Of a DNA stretch of 64,000 nt, positions 33,191 to 44,477 are shown piece by piece. The stretch lies in NCBI GenBank assembly GCA_021927905.1, contig BLLK01000040.1:62001-126000 (forward strand), written 5' to 3'. A program made the position numbers and the translations under genes. Below the pieces are notes generated by a model. The model was given only the letters and a program-made list of their open reading frames with translations, ran no database searches and had not been told where the DNA came from. Source of the stretch: Chaetoceros tenuissimus (Eukaryota > Bacillariophyta > Thalassiosirophyceae > Chaetocerotales > Chaetocerotaceae). Numbering within the stretch: position 1 is the stretch's first letter; each line of letters starts with the position of its first letter.

Positions 33191-34037
33191 CTTTCACCTC
33201 TTCGCGCAAAAATCGCTAAAAAGTTCATGTCATTGTATGTAGTAATTATACTAAGAAATCGCTAACAAAAATAATACATTGTTTACTTCTGTTTGAATCC
33301 TCATACGATGAAAAGCTGTTATCAATAGACTTATCTATACATAGAGAGACAATTTGTGATGTTAGTTTGGAACTATTTGCATACCTAGTAAGACTATGAT
33401 CAGCCATATATGGCAGAAATCGCCAAAAATGGGCGATGTATGAAGACAGAACTCAACATTTTCATTCAAGTTTGACCTAAACTATGCTACATATCTACAT
33501 ATATAATTCCAATTGACTTCAATCATGGCTCAATAGTCGATTCTACAAGACTAAGACTTAGGAAGAGAGGTGCACTTTATGTGAGTATTTCTTACTTTTG
33601 TCTTGATTTTTCGCAGTTTGACTGGCTCTGGATGCACTTAGATCAGTAACCTGTGTAGCGACTAACAAAAAATATTGCATATTGAGATACTTATATTTTC
33701 TTTGAAACTCTATTTATCTCATAGTTTAAGTTAAATTCTATCTTATTTAGATATGTTGAATCAAGTTTGTTCCATAATCATAAGATTCTAGGTATTTATC
33801 ATATATTTTTTTCTCCCTGTATTGGGTCATTTCCGGTCATTTTCGTCATTTTCTGGTATTGTTATGGTGTGTTACATAGTCAGAATAATAATTTTCACAA
33901 TGAATACAATCACAGTATGTATTGTTAAATATAAAGGAATAGATATGTTATGATTCTTGGACATAAAAACTCTATTTTATCATGACATGCTATTATTGGT
34001 ACAATTAGTTAGTGTTTTTTGCGCGAGGATGATGAAA
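33191..34037. other. Non-coding interior of the TTAA transposon, possible intron
   Basis: AT-rich, no coding texture, and separates two coding pieces that point the same way. It could be an intron or untranslated spacer. No convincing splice pair was fixed. Confidence 0.35.
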
Positions 34038-34079
34038 CGCGATAATCGCGCTTTGAAGCGTGAAAACGCGACTGTCGCG
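34038..34079. repeat. CGCG palindromes 2 and 3
   Basis: CGCGATAATCGCG (34038-34050) and CGCGACTGTCGCG (34067-34079), 16 bases apart. CG-rich motifs stand out in very AT-rich sequence. They may be binding sites of the transposon's own protein. Confidence 0.75.
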
Positions 34080-35355
34080 CTTTTTTGGGGAATGGGATAT
34101 GGGCTTCCACAGTCTCACTCATGCTCTAAAAAAACCTTCAGTGTTGCATGGTGACAGTGGAAAATGCCATGAAGCGAGTACATGTATAGTTTGCCACAAT
34201 ACGAATCAAACATGCAATGGATGCAAGTACCCCTATTATATTCTGAGCAAGATTGATAAACTTATTGAAGATGCAAAGATTACAGGTAAAGCCAGATCTT
34301 ACTGACCAAGACTTTGATGATGGCAGAGCACTTATTGGTAATGCAAGGAAGCAATTTAGTTCCTATACGGAAGCAGTAGCAAGGAAAATGTGTCAGAGGG
34401 TAGCACTGAATCAGTTGATAGAACTGATGATAGTAACGTGTGAAGCACTACAGGAGGATTGTCCTTTGGGTAAGTTATTTATCGACTGGTCCAACAAATT
34501 CCTAGAATATTGCAATAGAGAGTCACAGATAGATTTCTATGGCAAATGTGGTCTCTCTAACCAGATCAGCTCATTGCTGTTCTGTATATGGGATCGAATC
34601 ATGAAGAAAGCAGTGTTGAAAACTGTACATTTCAATCAGATTATGGAAGGTAGTAACAAGCAGGATGCTTCCATTGTCTTCTCTTTCCTTGAAGCATCAC
34701 TTGTACACGTCATTCGCGCTTTTCCAAAGATCAAGGAAATTGTCATTCAAAGTGACAATGCAATATGTTACCAGAACACAGCTCTTGTTACTGCTGTTCC
34801 AATGTTGAATGCAAAATTGATGGATGAAATTTTTGTTAAGAAAATCATCTTTACTGAAACTCAAGATGGGAGAGGACCGCCTGACGTACATGGTGCAGAG
34901 CAGAAGAATTGTCTAAAAAGAGGCCTAAAGAAAACAGACGATCAGAATAAAATGGTTAGGATCAAGACGGCTCGTGAACTTGCACTTGCACTGACTTATA
35001 AAGGCGGAGCAAAGAACACTATTGTTCAATTGCTAGATGTTGATTTTCAAAGGATGGGCAATATTATGAAGTTCATTGAACCAACAACAAAAGAAATCAA
35101 GAAGTACGTGACAAGAAAGAACGAAATTTAGTTTGAGAAACCTTCAACCAAGATTGAATGTGATTGGTCTAATTTTGAAGAAGTGAAGAGTTCATTCAGT
35201 AACTTTGGTTTTAGTTTTACAGCTAGTGCTCACTCTGGTCAAGGTCTAGCCATCAAATTTGATGTTGTCATGGGTACGAAACCAAAAGTTAAACCCAATG
35301 ATCAAGTCCAACCTTCGGAGGAGCACAGCGATGGAGAAGGTGGGACGCTTACTTA
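34060..35355 (+). pseudogene. DDE-like transposase core of TTAA transposon
   Basis: A zinc-ribbon-like CIVCHNTNQTCNGCKYPYYI segment (34.17-34.25 kb) is followed in another frame (34253-35131) by an RNase H-fold-like core. Candidate acidic residues lie in LFIDWSNKF, near the RESQIDFYGKCGLS block; in IVIQSDNAICYQN; and in FTETQDGRGPPDVHGAEQK. This pattern (DF.MK, REKT..YGK.G, QSDNA..Y, GKGPCD) is familiar from an unnamed group of eukaryotic transposase-like proteins. After a stop at 35129-35131 the frame stays open to 35355 with protein-like sequence (FEKPSTKIECDWSNFEEV), so the C-terminus was probably longer. Superfamily assignment is open. Confidence 0.6.
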
Positions 35356-36225
35356 ACCCCTACGTACAGGAGACCAATATGGTCTGAGTGAAATTTGTGA
35401 ATTTGGAATATTGCGAATATTTTTCGTAATGTTGCTGTATACCATTATTTAGACTTTTAGTAGTAGATAAAGATAGAGTATTCAAACTTGTTCATTGTCC
35501 ATCTCGTTGTTGAGATATTCCAGGAAAACTACCTAATTTTTGCCTGTTTAGGTTCCTGGGACTCACATGGGAATCGCTGAGAGCTCATGCACCAACAAGA
35601 ATTTTCCACCAGCTCCACCACACTCAATTGAACAACTACACAACACCAACACCAATTGAAAAGAGCTTCAAATCGATTCAAACAACCGCACAGACATAAC
35701 AATCAACACATTTTGTATTAGGTATAGGCTTTGAATTGTGCTGAAAGGGTTCAAAATGAATCGATACGATTGAATTTGATTATTGGCAATTGAACGAATC
35801 ACAAATCAATACAAATATAAGCCAATTGAATCAAATGAAAGCCCTCAAGCTCCTCTTTTCTTCTTTAAAATAAAGTCTTTTGCGTCGATTGTTTTATTTT
35901 AAAGATTAACCACACCATTCTCACTTTTCATCGTGCATTCCAAACATCATTTTCGTTCCTTTTTCAATTCATTTTGATCCAGTACATAGGTAAACAAGAT
36001 GGATAGCCACAAAACAATGACCATCCCCCTTCTTTATTTCTGTTTTATATAAAAATGAGTAAATGAAACCAAATCATAATCAATACAAATTTGATTAGAT
36101 ATAATATACTATTATTATCTACAACCTACTAAAGCTTTGATCGCAGATTATCTAGTGGACATATGGACTTGCCACTAGATACCATCTAGCATAATACTGG
36201 AAAAGATGAGATAAATATAGCTCTT
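35356..36225. other. AT-rich spacer in TTAA transposon
   Basis: No coding texture between the DDE core and the acidic ORF. Repeated short AATTGAA/TTCAATT motifs are present. It could contain the end of one transcript and the promoter of the next. Confidence 0.4.
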
Positions 36226-37140
36226 GGAATGCCAAGGACAAATTCTTTACTGGATCATGAATCTGATTCAATGAGTAGCAATGATGACAGCATCTTTGAA
36301 GATGAATCTGATTTATCAGACTTTGACAATGATGGCTCTTCCATTGACGATGATTTCTCTGATGAATTGGATGTTGACAATAACTCTGATGTTGATGATG
36401 ACTCCTCCATTGACGATGACTCTTCTGTTCTGTTGAAGATAAATTGCAGCCTCCTGTACATCCATCATTCAAAAAGAGCAATATGCTATCAGGTATCAAC
36501 ATACTCTTGATGCCCAACAAATATCTTGATCCATCTACCCTCAACCAAACTCTAGCCAAAAGCAGTAATCATTCAAAACAAAGTGAGGATAATGAGATGT
36601 ATAAACAAGACACATATGCAGTCGTGGTTTGCTCTGCCAAAGAATATGCAGAAAGTGCTGAATGTGAGCTGATTGATACCTCTGATGGCAATAACTTGGA
36701 AGCAAAATATGAGGAAGCTTTGTCTTATGTCATGAAAGACAAGGAATTGCCATATCCTGGTTATGGCAGGAGAGGCAACAAAGATGACGAGTTTCCAGTT
36801 ACTTACATGGCACCTGATATCAAAGCAAAGTTGGATGAGATTATTCAGAAAGGAAGAGAAAATTCAATCAAAAAGATGTCTGCTGCTTCAATGCTTGAAA
36901 AGCTGAAAGAGGACTATCCTGGAAGAGTGTATATTTTACCTTTTGAAAGTACCATAAAAAATTACATCAGCTCCAAGCTTCAGCAAGACAAGAATGGCAA
37001 CACAGGCACAGGTGGAAGATGATGGGCTGACTTTTTTCTACCCAATGATGTCATAAAAACACTCAAAACAAGTTTGTATGGAAACATTGATGCTAAGCAA
37101 AAGGATCTCGCAGCAACATTGATTTATATCCAGACATTAT
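36226..37140 (+). pseudogene. Acidic second ORF of TTAA transposon
   Basis: The start, MPRTNSLLDHESDS, leads into an Asp/Ser-rich stretch (SIDDDFSDELDVDNNSD). After a frame change near 36.44 kb it continues as a 190-residue region with AKYEEALSYVMKDKELPYPG, AKLDEIIQKGRENSIKKMSA and LPFESTIKNYISSKLQ, then past a stop as DVIKTLKTSLYG. The KMSAASMLEKL and IKNYIS pattern resembles helix-turn-helix-like terminal regions in transposase-type proteins. It may be a separate accessory protein or a displaced DNA-binding module. Family not recognised. Confidence 0.4.
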
Positions 37141-37765
37141 GAATTGGGATAATGAAAGTAAGATCCGTATCAAAATGAGATCAGATGCAAGGAAAGGCAT
37201 ATTGTAATTGTATTATAAATCAATATTAAAAAAGAACTCACTTCTAGGCTTCTTCTATCGCCCTTGCTCTATTGTCATCAAGACTAGCTAGTTGTTTTTG
37301 AATGTTAGCAATGAACCTACAAAGTAGAAAGAAGTCAGTCCTGACTAGGCGAGTCGAGGAGTAATGAACTCTGAGAGCATTCAGAATGATATTTGCGGAC
37401 CGGCTTCATAGGCATTGACAATTGAGATAAATAGAACTACAGTATGGCATCAAGAGAATAGAAGCGGAGAGAGTTCTTGGTTCTCCGTAGGAAAAATGTT
37501 GGACAGACGAGAGCGTACAAGTGTACGTGGTATGAAATATACGTACGTGCTTGAACTTCTCACAATTCCAAAAATTAGTGGTTTTGCAGAGTCGAATGCA
37601 TCTGAAAGCAAATACCTAGGCAAAAAACAATCAGCGTCATTGGAACAAGCGTATTCTATTCATTCATAGCGTATACTTCATTGATTTTGACAGGCTCATA
37701 TTCATTACATATTTGACGCCTGAATGTAGGGCACAATGTGAAGTGCCTGATTTATAACAGTTCAT
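37141..37765. other. Stretch without recognisable gene inside the right end
   Basis: A short ORF at 37415-37669 has no convincing coding character. Subterminal sequence of the transposon. Confidence 0.4.
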
Positions 37766-37978
37766 TACTCAAAAACGGCCCGATGCGCAAAGCTAATAAG
37801 TACCTCAATTGATACATGTAATGAATATTAGGCATTGGGAAACCTCAATCGATGCGCATTTTAATTTAGATATTATTACATGTACTGAGTATTGGCATTC
37901 GTCCAGAGTATAAAAAGTTCATTTTTGGATTTGTCACAAAAAATCGCTTTACCAGTACGTTGTTACACGGACTGGCTC
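37766..37978 (-). repeat. Right terminal inverted repeat of the TTAA transposon
   Basis: Inverted partner of 22776-22953, slightly longer because it contains an internal duplicated stretch around the CTCAATTGATACATG block. Followed by TTAA (37979-37982). Confidence 0.88.
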
Positions 37979-37982
37979 TTAA

Positions 37983-39432
37983 AACTTGAATGAGAAAACT
38001 TATAATTACACTTGTTTATTAGTAAATGGTGAACTCTTGCCAATCGCGAAACAGTTAGTGAAACCCCTTGGGCACAGATATGACATGTGTCATTACGTCA
38101 CAAGCCAAATACAAATCTTCACAGTGATATTTGTCTAGTCCCCGCAAGTTCATACCATCAATCCTACCAAGTTAGATGGCCCATCGCAATACACCAATGT
38201 ATTGTTGGTACCTGTTCATAGACTCAGCATCCATCTCAGGAGTCACATCCATTTCAGGGCAGTAAGACAATGGGTAAGGCCTCTTGTCATCACCAAACAT
38301 TTTGAGAGAAGATTCAGATTCCTTGAGATAGTTATCAACATTGGAGATAGCACCTTCCAAGTATTTAACACAGTTCATACTCCAAGCTACAGAGCTGTCT
38401 TGTAGTTGTACTGGTTCCATGGATCCACCTAAATACCTATCAGGTATGGAAGCCTTCAACAGTTCCCAACTATGGGTGGTTTCCTTTGGATCTCCTGTTC
38501 ACTACAATTACAAGTATGAAGGCCTTCAGAAACAGATATCACATTCCAGCACTTCACTTGTGATAGCATGTTTTCAGCAATCACAAATGCTGACACTTCT
38601 ACAGTAGATCCATCACTGAATTCAAATTCATATACAGATTCATCATGCATAGGATTATAGTTACCTTCATGCTGATCATCACTGGGAACCTTTTTACGTA
38701 CCTTAGCCATGAGTTTCTCATCAGCTGCATTAGGTAGCACCACCTCTGCACCAATATACTGGTCATAAGTTTTTGCCACAGCTTCAGCATCATCAGATCA
38801 AATGAACTCATCTACATCTGATGCGACCATTAACATCCCTAATTCTTTCTCAGAGAACCCAGATCCTACAACAGCAGGTGCATCGTCTTGGATGAACTCA
38901 TTATCTTCCTGCGCATACGTTTACTGGTCTTGTCCTAAGATTTGGTCAAGGGTCAGATGGTAAGCTTTTACAGACTCCTGAACTTCAGGTTTGATGAATT
39001 CACTTTTGGGAATAATCCCAAACCTTGTTAGGTATTCTCCTACAGACTCTTCTTGCCTTTGCCTTTTTCTTTATTACCCCAATCATATTTGTTCTGCCAC
39101 TGAGAGTGTGGTTCTGTGGTAGAAGATATGATTTTGTTAGATTCACAAGTTCCCATAAAAGTTGTGTCATTACCAAGCATCTCAGGAGCATTGTCTTGAT
39201 GCAGCTCTTTTGGCACTTCAACTTGTGAACACAGTTCCTGCAATAAGTCACAAAAGGCAGGATTTCAAAGGGTATGCAAAGATAGATCCATCACCATCAT
39301 AGAATATCCGAACACATGAGTTCCAACGTATTGTATCAGTATAAAACCTAGCTGAAAGCCTTGTTAGATGTTGTGACAGCAGGTCAGTCCTGTACCTGCG
39401 GGTTAGTGGCAACAGGGCAGATCTAATATTCA
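37983..39432 (-). mobile_element. Old minus-strand copia copy, LTR split by TTAA transposon
   Basis: Fossil copia fragment related to the inner element. The LTR remainder lies at 37983-38137 (its scrap is at 22747-22771). The same GAACTTGCGGGGAC tract as in the inner element sits just inside it. Recognisable parts, right to left: integrase near 39.43-39.0 kb (LHQDNAPEM block), chromodomain-side region near 38.95-38.46 kb, and late RT near 38.46-38.17 kb (PDRYLGGSMEPVQLQD). RNase H is not recognisable. It is heavily decayed with many breaks and is the oldest layer of the nest. The right limit is where homology to the inner element stops. Confidence 0.7.
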
Positions 39433-39841
39433 GGTGGCTCTTTTTTGTGATGGTATTTTTGGGTCTCTGCTGCCTAGCCCAGCAAAAACAAAAGACAAGA
39501 TTTCTTTAGCGTGTTTTTTGCGTACAGACCACCATTTGCTGGGGCATGCCAATAGGCAAATAAAACATACTCGTCACAGTACATACACATAAAACATTTG
39601 ATGTATGATATCGCACATCATTGTCTCACACACATTGAGGTAGAAGCTAGTATCTTCTCAAATGTTCTACATCACAACAATACCACAACTATGGTTTTTT
39701 GAAATAGTGTATAATTTCTTTTCAAATTTTGCATATTCATTCTTAGGAGAAGCCGCTTTTTTTGTTGTTCAATCAGGACTATATGTGTTGTGTTTTCGTA
39801 TACGGAAGTCAGCTAGCTCTTACAATGAAAAGAGCCTTATC
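39433..39841. other. Spacer between old copia copy and LINE
   Basis: No gene or mobile-element domain recognised. Contains the pre-insertion target of the LINE at its right edge. Confidence 0.4.
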
Positions 39842-39858
39842 TAAACAAGTCAGGGAAA
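39842..39858. repeat. Target-site duplication of LINE, left
   Basis: TAAACAAGTCAGGGAAA, identical to 41777-41793. A 17-bp duplication is typical of target-primed reverse transcription. Confidence 0.9.
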
Positions 39859-41776
39859 CCAAAGGTCACACAGTTACAATTCCCACACCAAGCACCACCA
39901 AGCGACAAAGCGAAGGCAGACTGGAGAGCAGCCATCAGAGCTGCCTTCATCTATGGAGAAAGAGGAATCAATAGAATGTTGGTTCTAAAGGAACCAAACT
40001 TAGAAACAATAGACAGCAGCGATCCACTGCACCGAATCTTCCATAAACTCAGCAGTGATGAAAAGAACGTTTTAGGAGGAGAAGCTCTACGACTTACAAA
40101 CGTGGACTGAGAATCAGTAATAGAGACAATGCAGCAAGGAGGCGAGCTTCGGATATTTGGAGATGGATCAGTAAAAGACGGGCGAGGTAGCCATGCATGC
40201 CATATCAGAGCTTCAAGTGAAGAAGACTCTCAATACATTGAGTCAAGTGCAATCTCTAGTGGGGACAAACAATGGATTACTTCACTCCGAACCGAGACTT
40301 TGTCCATGCTGGGAGCATTGTACTTAGTGCGAAGCATAGCACAAGCAAACTCACTGGAGAACAAACAATTCCACCTATTGTTCACATACGACATGAAGAA
40401 AGTGTGCGTAGACTCAACACTCTTAGCAATTTTTATGGAACAGCAGACCCAATGGCTACAGACTACGACATATGGGCAGAAATGAAAGCTGTCACAACAG
40501 ATTTACCTAAGCTTTCAGCAAAGGCCACTTGGGTAAAAGGACATCAGGATGACTCCACTGCTTACGAGGACTTACTGTTCGAAGCCAGAGAGAACATAGC
40601 AATGGACAAAAAATGCGAAGAAATGAGACAAAGCGATGAGCAGACCCCTCCCATCCCTTACTTCTCAAGTGAAAGAGCACAAGTGTTAGTGGGTGGTACT
40701 CCCATCACGCAACAACTACGTTATTACATTCATATTTACACAGAAGGTTCACCACTGCATGACTACATCTGTCGTAAACTATCTTGGTCGAGAGACACAT
40801 TTGATAAAGTGAATTGGCCTGCGCTTGAGTTATATCTCAAGAACTTACCAGGAGACAAGCGGACAAATGTCATCAAAATGCAACATGGTTGGATCTTCAC
40901 AGCTGAGAGAGATCATTTATTCCAATCCAAGACCACAGCAGAGTATGAAACTAGAACGGAATCACCTTGTTGCCCCTTCAAATGCAATGATATAGACTAC
41001 AAGTGGCACTTCCTTACCTGCAAGAAATCACCACTTCATTCCCAAGTCACAAAGGAACTGAAACCTTTTATCCAGACCATGCGCTCCCTCCAGTCAGACC
41101 CAAATATTATGAGCGTCATACTGAACAGGCTACGAACGTTTCTCAAAGGACTTCCGCACAAGCGAATCACATTGCCACAAAGAAGCAAATGAAGAGATAC
41201 AAAGAGCACTGGAGGAGCAAGATGAAATAGGATGGGACAACTTCCTATTGGGTCGAATGTCTATGCGGTGGGAAACAGCACAGCAGCAATGGTACAATCG
41301 CATTCACAAAGACAAGAAAGACATCCCGAAGCACTTCAAAGGTATATTTTGGTCGAGCAAAGTAGTCACCAATACAGTATTCCTTACTCTGAACAGATGG
41401 CAACTACACAACGACTATCTCCACAATATATCAAAACTTGAGACATATACAAGAGACCGTGACTCAATACTGGCGAAAATCAACAGTATCATGTCCCGCA
41501 GACATCTACTCCCAGACGATGTACATTTACAGAAATTCTTCACAGGTGACATCAAAAATGCAGCATCACTCCCACTAACACAGTTAAAGGAATGGCACAA
41601 AGCATACGAGTCCTTGATGGGGACAATCTCCCCACAACTCATTACACGGTACATGGCATCTCCCTTTTCTCCTCCCCATCCAGGGTAGGAGTTTTTCTTC
41701 ATCCTATCCACCTTCGGGCCGATAGGCACCTATTTAATATAGAATAAATATGTGTAAAGATTTCTTATTATTATTA
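39859..41776 (+). mobile_element. 5'-truncated LINE (non-LTR) fragment
   Basis: 1.9 kb bounded by a perfect 17-bp duplication and ending in a TTATTATTATTATAA-type tail. It begins directly in coding sequence (AKADWRAAIRAAFIYGERG), as expected for 5' truncation, and lacks the RT and endonuclease. It retains the C-terminal RNase H and zinc-finger region of the ORF. Because both duplication copies are identical I infer a fairly recent insertion. It landed between the old copia remnant and the Crypton end. Confidence 0.85.
39869..41688 (+). pseudogene. LINE ORF C-terminus: RNase H and zinc finger
   Basis: RNase H type 1 signature in pieces: LRIFGDGSVKDGRGSHA (catalytic D in DGS, near 40.15 kb), SLRTETLSMLGALYL (E), the D-bearing strand TYDMKKVCVDST, and WVKGHQDD near 40.53 kb. 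A long C-terminal region follows with CCPFKCNDIDYKWHFLTC, a C-C-H-C zinc-finger-like motif. The last part, 41.22-41.69 kb, contains IGWDNFLLGRMSMRWETAQQ, a block common at the end of this LINE-like family in diatoms and oomycetes. The coding is split among several frames (changes near 40.1, 40.45 and 41.2 kb), so the copy is dead. Confidence 0.7.
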
Positions 41777-41793
41777 TAAACAAGTCAGGGAAA
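41777..41793. repeat. Target-site duplication of LINE, right
   Basis: Second copy of TAAACAAGTCAGGGAAA, immediately after the LINE tail. Confidence 0.9.
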
Positions 41794-41806
41794 AAGAAAG
41801 GCAACT

Positions 41807-44477
41807 TTACTCAAACAAATTCTTTATGTTTATACATATATCTTCATCTTTTTTCATATCAGAAGAAGCTTCATAGAATTCTTCTGTAATATCATCCTCT
41901 AAAGCCACACGTCTAGATTTCTTCAATCTCCTCCATTCTCTCAGAATTGTATTCACTTTCAATTTAGCAAAATTATGCTTGCAATTTTTCTCTGTGCGCT
42001 CTGGAATTCCTAGAACATTTTTACATGCACAATAAATATCAACGGTCTCTGACTCTGTTCGATTTTCCTGCAATAAATCTTTTCAGATTGCCTCTTGATC
42101 AATCATAGTACAAACTTTTTAACCTCATTAAAGTTCTGCAAATATCTTTTCTTGCCTTAAATATTATCAAACTGAGTCAAGTCACTTCTTACAAATTTCT
42201 TCAGAGGTGCAATCCCATGATTTGCATCACTGTGATGCCAGTATTTATATACATTCACTATAGGGCCATTTGGAAAAGTCCAATCTGGTGGAACCTTTTG
42301 TTTAATACCATTTACAACCCAATATTGATAACCATCATCATTCACTCCATTTGCTTCAGTTTGAACTTGAACTGCAGAACATGATTGTTTCTTGAAAATT
42401 TCAGTAAGGACATTGATCTTCCCCATCAGTTTCTCTCTTTCATTACTGATTAATTCCCTCATCCTATTTTCAGAAAGAACTCCTGACATAACTCTGTCAT
42501 CCATCATCATTTCTATCTCACATGGTTGAGCCTTTATCATATGTTTAAGCTGTTCAATTTGAGCAAGCATGATTGAATGTGGTGGAACCCCTGTAGTATA
42601 GGCCAACCCATCTTCCTCCCACGGCATAGTAACCTTGACATACTTCTTTAAATCAAGAATCTCTGGACTTGTAAATAGAATGGTACATCTTATTGGAGAA
42701 TCTGGCAGATAAATCTTTTCCAGTTCATTCCACACATGTAGATGACTCACCAATCCAACACAGAGTACTGGGATCAAATTTGGGACCCTTTTCAATGCCT
42801 CCTTTCCAAAAATATTATCCAAAGCATTCATTACCTTCTTAGGGTCCTAACCCAAATCTTCGTTTGCATTTTCAAACTCTTCTTCTGTCATCTTTACTTT
42901 GACATCAGTAAAATCTGGAAAACCTGCTGCAAATTCAGCCTTATTAATGTTTCTTCCACTCAAGGTTCTTCCACAATATCCATATGAACGTCTTGCTTGC
43001 AATACATAGACATCTCAACTGCCACCAATTGCATGACCACTTCTAATACATGTAGCTGTGCCAGATGGCCCAGCCATACTCCCATTATTCATAAAAGTAT
43101 TAGCAGCCTTCCTTCAGCTATGAATACCAATGTTGTCTATACTGAAAACAATTTTTGCAATTCTTCTTCGTGTGCAAGAAGAATAGTCTCTAATTGTTAT
43201 GAAAAATTGTTTGTTACATTCTTGTCCAAACCTGGAAATAAAGGTCCATGGGGATCCAGTAAAACCTCTGGAAACATAACTAGATAATCAAAATATGCTG
43301 AGTTCCAATCAGTCAAAACATCAAAAGAATTTTAATAAAAAGCTCTTGGTAATCTTTTCCTAGCATCGAGACCCATCTGTTCTTCCTTGATATGAGCAAA
43401 TGCAATTCCAGCTGAATCTTCTTTCCAATAAAGATGATTATTTTGCACAGCCAGTCAGATCCCCTCTACATGATAGGTTGATTGTGCATTCACTGAAAAA
43501 GTGAAAATGTATTGATTGAGGTGACCCATCTTCTATACACCAGTCGCCCTATAGAGAGGAAATGTAAGTTCTCTTTTCCCATCCTCAATATTTCCTTCTC
43601 CAGCTTGGGTTGCCTCATTTTCATATCATTTCACCCCATCCATTATTTTGGATATCTCTTCAAAAGTTTCTTCACCATTTTCTCATTATATCTTTTAAAG
43701 AGATATGTGAGACCTGAACAGAGACCAGCATATACACCTGGCCTTAGAAGACTTCCATTTTCTTTGCGAACCTCACATAAATAGTCACCATATACATCTG
43801 ATGTTATGCTTCCATGAATTACTGTCTGTCTTATTGGCTTATGGCAAGCTACATTCAAGCACTTTTCACAAGGAAATTTAGAAGCCAAGGCCTACATTTA
43901 GTCTCACACTTCTTCTTAAAAACTTTTGGTCATAATTTTGGTTCTTCACTTTATCATGTAAGTCTCGAACTAGATCTGGTACCAAGCACATGTCTCTATA
44001 CTTTTCGTTTTTGTAAAGCCAAACAATAAATCTAACATTTTCCAACTGGTGCTTGTAAAACATACTTTCGTCTTTGTTTTTTTTCTTGACAGTATCAAGA
44101 GTCATATTATCATCTTCTATTTGTTGCAAAGAAGCACTAGCTACAACTTGTTTATACCTGCGTTTAGCTGCCTTCTTTTTCTTTTTCTTTTTAGGTTGAG
44201 GATCTTCTAGTTCCATCTGCGTCAGCTCTGTAGAAATATCTTCATCACATTCTAGCACTTGCTCTGTAGTAGAAATATCTGGCACACATTCAAAGCACCA
44301 GTTTGAATGCATATCATCATTTACTATATCTTGAGGGATAGGGATACCACACATCATATGTAGAGGTTTGTTGCAGTCCATCTTCTGCTCTTTTCCTGGA
44401 AATCAATGCCTACTTCCTTCAACAATGGGAGAATGAAAATTGCATCTAGAGCCAGCAGCATATGAGGCATCAGTCAT
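41807..44477 (-). pseudogene. Crypton-like tyrosine recombinase gene, decayed
   Basis: Minus-strand coding of about 2.7 kb. The N-terminus (from 44477) reads GSRCNFHSPIVEG and DCNKPLHMMCGIPIPQ with a later CFEC, a zinc-finger-like C/H set, then a lysine run. The middle (43.95-43.3 kb) has GSLLRPGVYAGLC and AFAHIKEEQMGLDARKRLPR. The recombinase C-terminal half (43.08-42.9 kb) has GPSGTATCIRSGHAIGG, then GYCGRTLSGRNINKAEFAAG. 42157-42831 is an intact 224-residue tail with VPPDWTFPNGPIVNVYKYW, like the GCR1_C-type DNA-binding end of Cryptons. The RxGW position reads RSGH. There are stops near 44.4, 43.63, 43.33, 43.02 and 42.16 kb, so it is inactive. The terminal ORF 41807-42073 continues the C-terminus. 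Crypton assignment rests on motif order, not on a search. Confidence 0.6.
43878..44381 (-). pseudogene. Crypton N-terminal zinc-finger-like ORF (copy 1; repeated at 46459, 49037, 51615, 54193)
   Basis: 167 residues: the cysteine/histidine head DCNKPLHMMCG with NWCFECVPD, an acidic stretch, a lysine cluster (PKKKKKKKAAKRRYKQ) that could act as a nuclear localisation signal, and a helical segment ending RRSVRLNVGLGF. It joins, after a stop-bearing junction, to ASKFPCEKCLNVACHKP. In the four later copies it is one residue shorter. It was part of one larger recombinase protein rather than a gene in its own right. Confidence 0.5.

Larger units (their letters stand above)
22772..37982 (+). mobile_element. 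TTAA-flanked DNA transposon with long TIRs, Cys-rich cluster and DDE-like transposase
   Basis: Left TIR 22776-22953 and right TIR 37766-37978 share about 180-210 bases in inverted orientation (ends GAGCCAGTCCGTGTAAC), each bounded by TTAA. The copia insertion at 23820-32414 accounts for 8.6 kb, leaving about 6.6 kb of its own sequence. Plus-strand coding includes a Cys-rich/basic region (23120-23780), a middle piece (32418-33060), a DDE-like core (34060-35355) and an acidic second ORF (36226-37140). Several frame interruptions show it is inactive as it stands. The TTAA fits piggyBac-like targeting, but the protein is unlike piggyBac. Because TTAA is palindromic I cannot tell target duplication from terminal bases. 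Confidence 0.72.

Noticed and set aside
22772-37982. Polinton or giant-virus-like element, because of size and TIRs
   Set aside because: Most of the 15 kb is a nested copia element. No DNA polymerase B, packaging ATPase or capsid signature is present.
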